DNA of 41,767 bases from Bacteroidota bacterium (GTDB lineage Bacteria; Bacteroidota; Ignavibacteria; UBA10030; BY39), in contig JASEGV010000017.1 in NCBI GenBank assembly GCA_030017895.1, positions 1 to 41,767 on the forward strand, given 5' to 3'. The stretch's first letter is position 1. Each line of letters begins with the position of its first letter. A program made the translations under genes and the position numbers. Shown one piece after another: positions 1 to 8,331 of the stretch. The notes under the pieces are model-generated. The model saw only the letters and a program-made list of their open reading frames with translations, ran no database searches and had not been told where the DNA came from.

Positions 1-675
1 CGACGATAAAATCTATAACACTAAACTTATATTTGAATTTTTGGAACTGCCCTTATATGACAATCCCTTCTTCTCAAAGAACTCAAGCATTTTTCACTGA
101 AAAACCCATTGTCTGCTCGTATCAACCCCACTTCCATCCTACCTAACAGAGAAAAGGTCTCCTCTAAAAAATTTGCCATGTTATTGGATGAGGATGTATT
201 CCCAGGGCGAAGCCAATCCCGACAGGTCGGGACAACAACTTTCAATTCGGCGATAAAGGCGATGAGGGGATGTTGACTAGAACGTCCGGGTTTACTCGGA
301 TTATATCCTCGTCGGCTACCTTCTTGTTCTCCATAACGCTCAATGACTGTGCTGTCTAAATCAAGTCTCACTTTCATCGGTCCATATAAACCCAGTATCT
401 CATTGGTCATCCGCAAACTAAACTTCCGAAAAAATCGACTGAATGTGCTTTCAGAACTTCATCATATCTCAACAGCGCACAATGTGCAAAACGATATCCA
501 CAGGATTGTATCCTCGATTTGATCCCGGTTGCGGAAGACCTTGTCTCTCAAGCAGTTCACGGAGTCCAATACGTTCCACAAGCTCTTGAACAATACGCAT
601 CCCACCCCATGGACTGACTTGCTTATTGCTAAATTCGTATGGTAACAATTGCACATTTCTGGTGTCGGTTCTCAT
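1..675 (-). pseudogene. IS1380-family transposase remnant, truncated by window edge
   Basis: Two minus-strand pieces belong to one IS1380-type DDE transposase. The N-terminal piece (675-469) carries an RTDTRNVQLLPYEFS start and ends at a stop. The second piece (from about 416 leftwards) has the family signature DLDSTVIERYGEQEG, GYNPSKPGR and WLRPGNTSSSNN, and it runs off toward the window edge. Between them (about 417-470) the reading frame changes twice: traces of YDEVL and of STFSRFFRKF lie in different frames, and the expected 30 or so residues between are missing. The gene is therefore an inactive insertion sequence. A 16-bp palindrome sits inside it (separate entry). Family assignment is from recognised motifs; certainty that it is dead is high. 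Confidence 0.8.
217..232. repeat. Perfect hairpin inserted in IS1380 transposase remnant
   Basis: TCCCGAC-AG-GTCGGGA, a 7-bp stem with a 2-base loop. It encodes the odd VPTCRD stretch immediately before the conserved WLRPGNT motif, where IS1380 transposases normally run straight on. It resembles the intergenic palindromes elsewhere in this window and looks like an in-frame insertion of such an element. Confidence 0.55.
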
Positions 676-850
676 ATCCGTATCTTCTTTCTCTTATTTC
701 ACTTACCCTAATTTAACTCTTTCTATTGAATTTTTCAGGTTTAATAGTTTTGTAAGCTTATAACTATCAACTAAAAAACTATGACGAAAAACCTTGTGGT
801 GAGCGAAAGCGAACCATAATAACCAATCACCATTAAATACCCCAATTAGC

Positions 851-1252
851 TTAATTCTTTCTTAGAAGTTCTCTTATATCGGTTAACAATTCCGCTTCCT
901 TTGAAAGTTTAGGGGCTTCCGGTGCAGGTGGCACTTCTGCTTTTTTCAATTTATTCATTCCTTTGATAACCAAAAATACACTAAAAGCAACTATAATAAA
1001 GTCAATTATGGTATTAATAAAAACACCATATTTGAGTGTAACGGCAGCAGATGTTTCGGTCGCCTGTCTTAGTGTAATTGCAAAATGACTGAAATCAACA
1101 CCTCCCATTAGTAAACCGATGGGTGGCAAGAGGACGTCGCTAACCAATGAGCTGACAATTTTTCCAAAAGCAACTCCTATGATAATACCGACTGCCATAT
1201 CCACGACATTACCACGCATCGCGAAAGCTTTAAATTCTTTTATGATTGACAT
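851..1252 (-). CDS. mscL: Large-conductance mechanosensitive channel MscL
   Basis: Inner-membrane homopentameric channel that opens under high membrane tension and releases solutes during osmotic downshock. The 133-residue product has the usual family length. It begins [20 protein letters not shown], followed by the glycine-rich first transmembrane helix ([16 protein letters not shown]), the GGVDF loop region, a second helix ([20 protein letters not shown]) and a charged C-terminal helix ([12 protein letters not shown]). A start nine codons further upstream is possible, but this ATG is preceded by AAGGAG at good spacing and matches the family N-terminus. It stands alone between an IS remnant and a DUF3078 gene. 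Confidence 0.95.
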   Translation of the reverse strand: MSIIKEFKAFAMRGNVVDMAVGIIIGVAFGKIVSSLVSDVLLPPIGLLMGGVDFSHFAITLRQATETSAAVTLKYGVFINTIIDFIIVAFSVFLVIKGMNKLKKAEVPPAPEAPKLSKEAELLTDIRELLRKN

Positions 1253-1317
1253 AATATTACTCCTTCCCGCCCTCCGCATAAGACGGAGCGGATTGTTATT
1301 GTTAATTGATTGATTAT

Positions 1318-2163
1318 TTATAGAATTGTATATGTAACACCAAATTGTAAAGCTTCTTTAACCTGTGTTTTCAGAGATTGGCTCTTCTCATATATCAACA
1401 AAACATTTAAATTCGTGTTGAAATATTTGTTAATCTGTGCTGTAATTGTGTTATCCCATCTCACATCCCATACATCTAAACTATTAAATCTGCTGAATAG
1501 TCTGAGCTTACTTGAAGCTAACATATTCTCGGCAAATGAGTACGAACCTTCGGTAACAGATTCGATACCCGTTTCAAGTTTAAACCTCTCGATTTTATCA
1601 AGTGTCTTCGGGTCGTCCACATATAAATGTGCAAATTGATCTGCGAATGTTTCCTGAAGAGCGACACCCAAACGGCTTGAAAACACATTATCCTTACTAT
1701 AACTAAATCCCAAGCTTTGTGTAATGTAACCGGGGTCGAAGAATTTTGCGGTTTGCACAGCAGGTGTTTGTGTATAATTGTAACCTTTACCAATAACAGT
1801 TCTGACTGTGTTACTGAAGTAAGGATTCACCACCCATTTGATGTCGTATGTAAGTACACTCTCTAAATATATTTCATTATCATTAGTTCTGAAATCGGCG
1901 CTGCCTAATTTTGTTCTGCCAAATGCTAACTTCAGATTGTTTTTTACTGCCCACACGTTAGAAGAATAAAGAACATCAACCTTACTGAAAAAAGTCCACG
2001 CCAACGAATTATCGCCACCTTGTGTCCAATTGCTCAGCGCAATCTGACTGATGTTTAAACCTGTAATCGCCGATGTTGACCAATTGCTTTTGGGTATTGA
2101 ATCTGTCTGTGCGAATAGAATTGTTGAAAATATTGATAAAAGGATAATGATGAAAGATCTCAT
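1318..2163 (-). CDS. DUF3078 family protein, probable outer-membrane beta-barrel
   Basis: A 281-residue protein with a Sec signal peptide ([19 protein letters not shown], likely cut after FAQ). The mature start has the DUF3078 hallmark [20 protein letters not shown]. The rest alternates hydrophobic and polar residues in short beta-strand-like runs and ends with an aromatic/hydrophobic strand ([10 protein letters not shown]), as expected for an outer membrane barrel. The family is common in Bacteroidota relatives and has no assigned function. AAGG lies about 10 bases before the ATG. It is not in an obvious operon. Confidence 0.8.
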   Translation of the reverse strand: MRSFIIILLSIFSTILFAQTDSIPKSNWSTSAITGLNISQIALSNWTQGGDNSLAWTFFSKVDVLYSSNVWAVKNNLKLAFGRTKLGSADFRTNDNEIYLESVLTYDIKWVVNPYFSNTVRTVIGKGYNYTQTPAVQTAKFFDPGYITQSLGFSYSKDNVFSSRLGVALQETFADQFAHLYVDDPKTLDKIERFKLETGIESVTEGSYSFAENMLASSKLRLFSRFNSLDVWDVRWDNTITAQINKYFNTNLNVLLIYEKSQSLKTQVKEALQFGVTYTIL

Positions 2164-2686
2164 ATTTCTGCAACCTTATATTGTTATGTATGATTTGATT
2201 TTATTGTAAACACCTGTAATAAAATACTATAATTTTTAAAGGATTCAAAATATTGTCAATTGACCACTTGTCCGCCGAAGCCACAAAGTGGCGTAGGAGG
2301 ATTGACCATTAGTAATACCGTTTGGTTCGACTCACCATACTTTCGCGAAAATCTCGCATATGAATCGGTCTGGGATATTTAGCATCGTTTACTCTGTGGT
2401 CATTTCAAAATAATTAGCCCCCAATCCGTCATCTGACGGACATGAATGCACACGAATCAGTGGGAATTAGTGAAATTAGTCGTAGAAATAAGAGAATTGT
2501 GAAATATTTGGTTATTCATCAATCTTCGCATCAATATATAATTCGACAAGCTCACTATCCAATACTGACGCTGCCCTAACAAAGCGTCGTAAACGATGCT
2601 AAAACCGCAGATCAGACCGATTTATCGGTCTTTGTTTGATTAGCGCAACCATTTATGGTAATGCGATTGATATATCGGAAGTTTGT
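2164..2686. other. Non-coding spacer with a mosaic of short palindromes
   Basis: No gene is seen. The spacer holds several hairpins: GCCAC-AAA-GTGGC (2280-2292) inside a looser TCC..GGA frame; GCGTCG-TAAA-CGATGC near 2590; AGACCGAT-TT-ATCGGTCT near 2616; and a CGCAACCAT/ATGGTAATGCG pair near 2645. Degenerate copies (GAATCGGTCT, TAGCATCGTTTAC) lie near 2360-2395. A diverged relative of the 54-bp repeat at 6171 (ACACGAATC...GAATTAGTGAAATTAGT) is at about 2450-2490. The same hairpin set recurs at 12480-12750. Confidence 0.6.
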
Positions 2687-4426
2687 CTAAGTTACAACCA
2701 CAGCAATTATAATCACGAACACCAAAAGTACCCCGCTTATTATCAGCAGTGTTGTTGGGCGTGAGATGTTTGGATCATAATCTAAGTTTTTTCCAGATGG
2801 CTCCTGCATAGTTAAATACGCGATTGCATTACTCGGGTTCTTTACAAAATATATTAATGTGTTTACTACCTTCATCAATACCTTATCTGTTTTATCGAAA
2901 ACAGACAGCACACCATCCACCAACATCCGCTTGATAATATTTTTAGGTCTTCTGTAGAACCAATCGAAGTCTAACGAAATCAGCGGCTCGGCTGCAAGTT
3001 TTTTCCTGAAAATCCAGAATCCGAAAAACGTTAGCAGTAAAATTTGTGCAGTCTCAACTAAATGCGCCCCCGTGTATGGCTCATAACTAACCTGATATGG
3101 CAAATACTGATACAACAGCGACGGTGCAGCTCCAAACAGCACACATAGAAATGCCGTCAGCCCCATACCGATGTGCATATTAATCGGGATTGGGTTTAAC
3201 TTCATTTCGGCATCGGGTTTTTCTTTGTTGAACCACGCGAGGTATGGCAGTTTCAAAGTCGTGCTTAAAAATGTTCCGACCATAGCGATGTTCATTAATA
3301 TCACTGCAAGATAATTGTGTATGTCACCCGCCGCATAAACAACCATCGACTTGCTGATGAATCCATTAAACAGCGGAACGCCTGAAATAGAAAACCCGCC
3401 AACTAAATAAAGCACAAGTGTAATCGGTAAAAATTTTGCAAGTCCACCAAGTTCAGAAAGTTTTGAACGACCAGTTGCGTGTATCAAAACTCCCGCACCC
3501 ATAAACAAAAGTCCTTTATAAAGTATGTGCGAGAATGCGTGGGCAGTTGAGCCGTTCACTCCCATCATCGTTCCAATGCCGACACCCGCAACCATATATC
3601 CAACCTGACTTATGATGTGGTAGGATAAAAGCTCGCGTATATCGTTTGATAAAACGGCGTAAATTACGCCATAGACGGTCATAATTGTGCCAAGTATAAG
3701 AAGCACCTCCCAGCCCGCAAAAACCCTTGCCAACGCATATACGGCAGTTTTAGTGGTAAGTGCGCTCAAGAACACAGCCCCGGTTACCGTAGCTTTCGGA
3801 TAAGCATCGGGCAGCCAGGCGTTCAACGGTGGTATTGCGGCGTTCAAGCCGAAGCCTGCGATGATGAACCAATTAGCAACAGAACTTTTGGATAAAAGAT
3901 GTTCGACTAATATCGAACCGGTTTCTGATATATGCAAAATAATTCCGGTGAGCAACAAGCTTCCACCGAAAAGGTGAACAACAAGATATCTCATTCCGGC
4001 TTTCTCGGATGCCTTGTCTTTTCGAGACCAAATCAAAACTAACGATGCTGCTGCCATCAATTCCCAAGAAATAAACAGTGTAATAAAATCGCCCGCAAAT
4101 GTAACTCCGATTGCAGAGGCACTATAAATTAAAGCCGCCGTTTGTTGGACTGCATCTTTTAAGTGATACGCATAAACGCCGCCCATAACAGTTATGATAG
4201 CAAATATCGCAGCAAAGATTTTGGAGAGTGCATCTACTTTTAGCAGAATTAAATTGTTTCCTAAAAAACTTAATGTAAGATAGTTTCCTTCGGGAAGTGT
4301 CCATAAAATTATTAAACCGGCAAGCGATGCAATTATAAAGATCGCTGAACGAAAAACTTTTGGAAACAACGGAATAAGAATTGCACCTGCAATCATCAAC
4401 AACGAGGGATGGATTATACTAATCAT
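2687..4426 (-). CDS. Antiporter-type membrane subunit (MrpD/NuoL/M/N family), third paralogue
   Basis: Polytopic proton/cation-translocating subunit of the MrpD/NuoN superfamily, 579 residues and about 14 helices plus a C-terminal extension. Visible functional positions are the glutamate in LFISWELMAA (TM5 Glu), lysine in LTTKTAVYAL (TM7 Lys), lysine in HILYKGLLFMGAG and lysine in GFISKSMVVYA (TM12 Lys). The PLNAWLPDAYPKATVTG segment is the family signature. The start overlaps the upstream 72-residue gene by 8 bases (ATGATTAG), which implies translational coupling. The roughly 100-residue C-terminal tail (FYRRPKNIIKRML onward) is like that of antiporter subunits found in Mrp/Mbh-like clusters. 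It is the last gene of the row. It could act as a NuoN substitute, but sequence flavour fits MrpD better. Confidence 0.85.
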   Translation of the reverse strand: MISIIHPSLLMIAGAILIPLFPKVFRSAIFIIASLAGLIILWTLPEGNYLTLSFLGNNLILLKVDALSKIFAAIFAIITVMGGVYAYHLKDAVQQTAALIYSASAIGVTFAGDFITLFISWELMAAASLVLIWSRKDKASEKAGMRYLVVHLFGGSLLLTGIILHISETGSILVEHLLSKSSVANWFIIAGFGLNAAIPPLNAWLPDAYPKATVTGAVFLSALTTKTAVYALARVFAGWEVLLILGTIMTVYGVIYAVLSNDIRELLSYHIISQVGYMVAGVGIGTMMGVNGSTAHAFSHILYKGLLFMGAGVLIHATGRSKLSELGGLAKFLPITLVLYLVGGFSISGVPLFNGFISKSMVVYAAGDIHNYLAVILMNIAMVGTFLSTTLKLPYLAWFNKEKPDAEMKLNPIPINMHIGMGLTAFLCVLFGAAPSLLYQYLPYQVSYEPYTGAHLVETAQILLLTFFGFWIFRKKLAAEPLISLDFDWFYRRPKNIIKRMLVDGVLSVFDKTDKVLMKVVNTLIYFVKNPSNAIAYLTMQEPSGKNLDYDPNISRPTTLLIISGVLLVFVIIIAVVVT

Positions 4427-4637
4427 AATAATCTTCCCTTCTTTGGACTAATTTTTTAAAAATATATTTAGCAAAGAAAATCAAAAGAATACATCCTGCA
4501 AAACCAAAGAGCGCCCAGAAAAGTGGAACACCGCTCCACCAAGCCGATGAATGATTAGGGTCGTGTTCAACAAAGAATTCACCAACAAGAGAAATTAAAG
4601 TAAGCACAATTAGAGATATCAACTGCCAGCGTTTCAT
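4419..4637 (-). CDS. Small two-helix membrane protein of the antiporter cluster
   Basis: A 72-residue protein: helix 1 (LISLIVLTLISLVGEFF), a short loop HDPNHSSAWWSGVPLFWALF, helix 2 (FGFAGCILLIFFAKYIFKK) and a charged end REDYYD. It overlaps the gene before it by 4 bases and the gene after it by 8, so it is firmly embedded between two antiporter-type subunits. It is not a named Mrp subunit that I can identify. The tight coupling and the conserved-looking WW, GC and EDYYD features suggest an accessory membrane subunit of the complex; that role is inference. Confidence 0.75.
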   Translation of the reverse strand: MKRWQLISLIVLTLISLVGEFFVEHDPNHSSAWWSGVPLFWALFGFAGCILLIFFAKYIFKKLVQRREDYYD

Positions 4638-6145
4638 AACCCACCACCGATTAACTGAGAAGTAACGTTCGCAACTTCGCTTGCAACATTTCCTGCAATT
4701 TCATACAGATGGAAAAAAAGATTTGGTGAAAGACCGAACGCTATTAAGAGCAACGCAGTGATCACCAATGGTACAACCATAAGTGCAGATGCTTCGTTGT
4801 AGCTGTAAACTTTATCCGATTTCTTAAAGAAGGCACGATATATAATTGGAAAAAAATAACCGACGTTTAAGAGTCCGCTTATCAGGAACACACCCAACAT
4901 AATCGGATGACCGGCATCCATCGCGCCGCTGCCTAAAAAATATTTGCTGATGAAACCGTTCAGCGGAGGAATGCCTGCTAAACCGATTGCCCCGATAGTG
5001 AAAGCACCCATCGTGATAGGCATTTTGTAGCCGATACCGTCGAGGTCGCTGATGTTTTCGAGATGAGTTTTTACATAAATGGCACCGGCAACAAAGAACA
5101 AAGTTATTTTCATCGTAGCGTGAGCAGCAAGGTGAAGAATTGCACCTGTGTATGCCAAAGGATTCAACAGCGAAGCACCCAGCACGATGTATGAAAGATG
5201 TGCAACGGTTGAATAAGCAAGCCGCTTTTTAAGATTGTCCTGACTGAACGCAATCAACGATGCTACAATAATCGTCATTGCAGAGAAAGATGCTAATATC
5301 ATCCAGAGATTTGTTTCGTGAAGCAGGTCGAAACCGAAAACAAACCCGACTACACGTAAAACTCCGAACACCCCCGCCTTCACCACGGCTACAGCGTGAA
5401 GCAATGCGCTAACCGGTGTTGGTGCGACCATAGCCGCGGGCAGCCAACTGTGAAGCGGAATTATTGCTGCTTTTACACCCGTTCCGATTATAAAAAGTAT
5501 AAACAAAACTGTAAGGTGGCTTTGTGAGATATTGATTCCTTTTAACATTCCACCCGCTTGGAAATCAACACTGCCGGTGATTGTATATATCCATCCTATT
5601 GCGACGATCAGAATAACTCCTGCGGAGAGTGTGAACGCCAGATACTTCCGCCCTGCCGAGATTGCTTCGGGAGTTTCTTTATGAATAACGAGAGGATAAG
5701 TGGCGATGGTTAGGATTTCATAAAACAGCACGAACGTTACGAGGTTTGCCGCAAATGCAATGCCCATCGTAGCCGATAATGCGATTGCAAAACTTGCGAA
5801 GTATCGGGTTTGCCTATGTTCTGATAAGCCGCGCATATACCCGATTGAATAAAATGAAGTAAGTATCCACAAACCACTTGCGACTATGGCGAAGTAAAGT
5901 CCTAAGCCATCAGCGCGAAAAGAGAGAGTTATCCCTGATGCAATCGTGAATAAATCGCAGTAGGCAACTTTCCCATCCAGATAGTTTGGAAGCAGAGAAA
6001 GAACCAGTCCGAATTTGATAACCGCTGCTGCTATTGTCCAGAACTCTCGCAAGTTCGGTTTGCGTGAACTGATTAAAATCAGCGTAGTTCCGATCAGCGA
6101 AATGAGAACAGCGTAAAATGGTATGTATGAGAAATATGTTTGCAT
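4634..6145 (-). CDS. Antiporter-type membrane subunit (MrpD/NuoL family), second paralogue
   Basis: A 503-residue polytopic MrpD/NuoL/M-type subunit. TM5 Glu is in VLFYEILTIATYPL, TM7 Lys in AVVKAGVFGVLR, the later Lys in HATMKITLFFVAGA and TM12 Lys in GFISKYFLGSG; the IIPLHSWLPAAMVAPTPVSA loop is the family signature. The frame is open upstream to 6211, but those 22 codons are a translation of the 54-bp repeat at 6171-6224. I therefore place the start at ATG 6145 (MQTYFSYIPFYAVLIS). It begins a three-gene coupled block with the 72-residue protein and the third paralogue. It is separated from the main mrp row by the restriction-modification insert. Confidence 0.85.
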   Translation of the reverse strand: MQTYFSYIPFYAVLISLIGTTLILISSRKPNLREFWTIAAAVIKFGLVLSLLPNYLDGKVAYCDLFTIASGITLSFRADGLGLYFAIVASGLWILTSFYSIGYMRGLSEHRQTRYFASFAIALSATMGIAFAANLVTFVLFYEILTIATYPLVIHKETPEAISAGRKYLAFTLSAGVILIVAIGWIYTITGSVDFQAGGMLKGINISQSHLTVLFILFIIGTGVKAAIIPLHSWLPAAMVAPTPVSALLHAVAVVKAGVFGVLRVVGFVFGFDLLHETNLWMILASFSAMTIIVASLIAFSQDNLKKRLAYSTVAHLSYIVLGASLLNPLAYTGAILHLAAHATMKITLFFVAGAIYVKTHLENISDLDGIGYKMPITMGAFTIGAIGLAGIPPLNGFISKYFLGSGAMDAGHPIMLGVFLISGLLNVGYFFPIIYRAFFKKSDKVYSYNEASALMVVPLVITALLLIAFGLSPNLFFHLYEIAGNVASEVANVTSQLIGGGL

Positions 6146-6170
6146 TAATAAATACGAATGGTTAATGTTT

Positions 6171-6224
6171 GTGCGCATTAGTGAGATTAGTGGCAAATCT
6201 TTTTCAGCCACGAATTACACGAAT
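6171..6224. repeat. 54-bp direct repeat, left copy flanking the RM insert
   Basis: Begins GTGCGCATTAGTGAGATTAG and ends with CGAATTACACGAAT; identical over 54 bases to 8236-8289. It lies in the leader of the second antiporter paralogue. Just inside it, a 19-bp ACTTTGTGTTTTAATAAAT (6238-6256) recurs at 8190-8208. Confidence 0.9.
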
Positions 6225-6260
6225 TATCACTAAGCGAACTTTGTGTTTTAATAAATATTT

Positions 6261-6553
6261 TTATCCACCTAAGTGTTCTATCTCTCTTCGAATTTCGTCA
6301 ATTACTTCTTTGTTTTGAATAACTTTGTTTTTTCCTTCCTTCACTGAGATAATATAAAATACTTTACCTCCGTATCGCTCCTCAAACTTCCGATGTGTTG
6401 CTTACTCCGAACATTTTCGAAATAGTAGGTTTTCCAATCTTCAAGATTTTTGGGTTTACATTTCCGTATTGCTTCGGAAACGGCACCAACATTTCTCTTG
6501 AAGTTGAGTTGAAAGCGGTTGGTTGCACTGTTCAGGATCCATTCTTTAGGCAT
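6261..6553 (-). pseudogene. MjaI-like restriction endonuclease, internally deleted remnant
   Basis: The gene starts MPKEWILNSATNRFQLNFKR, which fits the N-terminus of MjaI-type (CTAG) endonucleases. Its ATG overlaps the methyltransferase stop by 8 bases (ATGCCTAA), as in a coupled RM pair. After about 50 codons (…YYFENVRSKQ) the original frame soon stops. In the shifted frame, from about 6398, the DNA reads HRKFEERYGGKVFYIISVKE and continues with an IDEIRREIEHLGG end, stopping at 6261. As I remember the family, this is its C-terminal part, so the catalytic middle is missing. The nuclease is therefore probably inactive. The family call is from memory of conserved ends, not from a search. Confidence 0.6.
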
Positions 6554-7844
6554 TCGTTTGATCCAATAGATTCTGAAATTTGTTACGGTACTTGTAGTCT
6601 CGGTGTGTATCAAGAGAAACAAGCCCGCTTTTAATTAGGTGGGAATTGAGAAAAGTTTTGTTCTTCAGGTAAACATAGGAAAGAAGATTTCCCACATCAT
6701 CATACTTATCCTTGTCGAATTTCAAGAACACTCTCTGCCCTCTTGTTTTTTCAGTTAGAAATGCTATAGCTTGTTCCCGATGCAACGGTTCCTCAGTAAC
6801 ACCAATCAAACGGACAGAAAATCCATTATTAAGTTTAAGTACTTCAGGACTGACAATTTCTTTAACACTATAAAATTCTATTCTTTCATCGATATCACCG
6901 TTTTCAATCTTCGAGCCAAACTTCAACTTACGTGGATCAATTTTCTTATCTAGTTTATGCGGATCAGAAAAAATGTAGGGTAACGAATCAATCAGTTTAG
7001 TTAAATCCTCGTTGTATGGTTTCTGATTGGCAAATTCATAAGTTGCATCACCGAAGATATCACGCTCAGTAACTTTAAGTTTATTCCTGATAATCGGAAT
7101 AAATTCATTATTAATCTCGTACCCTATTGAGTTTCTACTGAGGTTCTTTGCGGCAAGTGATGTTGTTCCGCTGCCAAGAAAAGGATCAAGAACAGTATCA
7201 CCGACAAATGAAAACATTCTAATCAGTCTGCGAGGAAGTTCCTCGGGAAACATTGCAAGGTGTTTATCTTGTTTCTCACCACTGAAATTCCAGTGCCCCG
7301 CAAAGTAGGTATTCCATTCTTCGGTTGTGAGCTTAGAGAGTTCTTTCGCCTCAGTGCTTACCTTCGGGGTGTCGCCTAATTTTTTGAAAATTAAAATGAA
7401 TTCATAGTCAATTTTGAGGATACCATTTCGTGGATAGGGAAACGATCCCATTATTGTTGCACCGCCAGTTGTATTCGTTGTCGTCACTTTTTGCCAGATA
7501 ATCGCACCCATATAATCCATTCCGATAGCTTCGCAAAACTTGGTTATTTCGGTTCTGATTGGTATTACTTTGTAGCGCCCATAATAAACAGCCCGTGCAA
7601 ACTGGTCCCCAATATTTACGCAAAGTCGGCAACATGGTTGAAGAACGCGGAAGCATTCGCTCCAAACGAGATTAAGGTTGTTAATATAAGTTTCATAGGA
7701 ATCGTGAAAACCCAATTGCTTCTCATCTCCATAGTCTTTGAGTTGCCAGTACGGTGGCGAAGTTATTACGAGGTGAACTGATTCATCAGGAAGTTCAGTC
7801 ATCCTTCGTGAGTCGCCGATGATTATTTTGTGGTGAGTTGCCAT
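6546..7844 (-). CDS. Site-specific DNA methyltransferase (probable N4-cytosine) with SNase-like C-terminus
   Basis: 432 residues. The N-terminal methylase has catalytic motif TSPPYWQLKDYG near residue 28 and the AdoMet-binding motif DPFLGSGTTSLAAKN near residue 218. Catalytic-before-AdoMet order is the beta class, and SPPY is typical of N4-cytosine enzymes (also some N6-adenine). The last roughly 130 residues (SVRLIGVTEEP, RGQRVFLKFDKDKYD, LLSYVYLKN, LIKSGLV) look like a thermonuclease (SNase-fold) domain. It is followed with an 8-base overlap by a broken MjaI-like nuclease, so a CTAG target is a reasonable guess. The pair sits between 54-bp direct repeats inside the antiporter row and is now effectively an orphan methylase. 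Confidence 0.85.
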   Translation of the reverse strand: MATHHKIIIGDSRRMTELPDESVHLVITSPPYWQLKDYGDEKQLGFHDSYETYINNLNLVWSECFRVLQPCCRLCVNIGDQFARAVYYGRYKVIPIRTEITKFCEAIGMDYMGAIIWQKVTTTNTTGGATIMGSFPYPRNGILKIDYEFILIFKKLGDTPKVSTEAKELSKLTTEEWNTYFAGHWNFSGEKQDKHLAMFPEELPRRLIRMFSFVGDTVLDPFLGSGTTSLAAKNLSRNSIGYEINNEFIPIIRNKLKVTERDIFGDATYEFANQKPYNEDLTKLIDSLPYIFSDPHKLDKKIDPRKLKFGSKIENGDIDERIEFYSVKEIVSPEVLKLNNGFSVRLIGVTEEPLHREQAIAFLTEKTRGQRVFLKFDKDKYDDVGNLLSYVYLKNKTFLNSHLIKSGLVSLDTHRDYKYRNKFQNLLDQTNA

Positions 7845-7913
7845 AGTTTAGGTGAAATTTACATAAAATCGAATTGATTTACCAATCATTATCGAATCAG
7901 TGATATTATCATT

Positions 7914-8066
7914 TTAGTTTTTATTAAAGGAGGGTAATTTATGCTCTCTATCCGCTGCATATGCGAGACAATCTTTAATATCTTCGAATGATAATTCAGG
8001 ATAATCTTGAATTATTTCATCGAAAGTCATACCTGATGCTAACCATCCTAAAACATCATATTCCAT
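7914..8066 (-). pseudogene. DUF433 antitoxin-like gene, N-terminally truncated
   Basis: Fifty codons reading MEYDVLGWLASGMTFDEIIQ, then DYPELSFEDIKDCLAYAA and a short basic tail. This matches the C-terminal half of DUF433 proteins (VapB-like antitoxins, normally about 75 residues). The RITIDP...GKPCIRGTRI half is absent, because an in-frame TAA lies just upstream of the ATG. It sits inside the RM insert. It may be a short live gene, but a remnant is more likely. The rest of 7845-8235 is non-coding and AT-rich, with a CGCAGAGGACGCGAAGG-type low-complexity run near 8120. Confidence 0.6.
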
Positions 8067-8235
8067 TGATTGATTATATTAAATTATTTATAAGATTACA
8101 AATAAGTAAAAGTTTTTTTAAACGCAGAGGACGCGAAGGATACACGAAGACCGCAAAGTTGTTGACCCCCTCTGCGACCTCCTTTGTGCACTTTGTGTTT
8201 TAATAAATTTATTTCCTGGCGAACTAAACACATTC

Positions 8236-8289
8236 GTGCGCATTAGTGAGATTAGTGGCAAATCTTTTTCAGCCACGAATTACACGAAT
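8236..8289. repeat. 54-bp direct repeat, right copy flanking the RM insert
   Basis: Identical to 6171-6224. It lies 42 bases from the stop codon of the mrpD gene. Together the copies bracket 2.0 kb holding the methyltransferase, the nuclease remnant and the DUF433 remnant. Confidence 0.9.
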
Positions 8290-8331
8290 CAACACTAATT
8301 AAAAAAGAATACTCTTATATCTCAAGATGTT

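Noticed and set aside
2687-4426. Assignment of the third D-type subunit as NuoN
   Set aside because: Its position after an Mrp-type small protein and its long C-terminal tail fit Mrp/Mbh-type antiporter subunits better; NuoN identity would need phylogeny.
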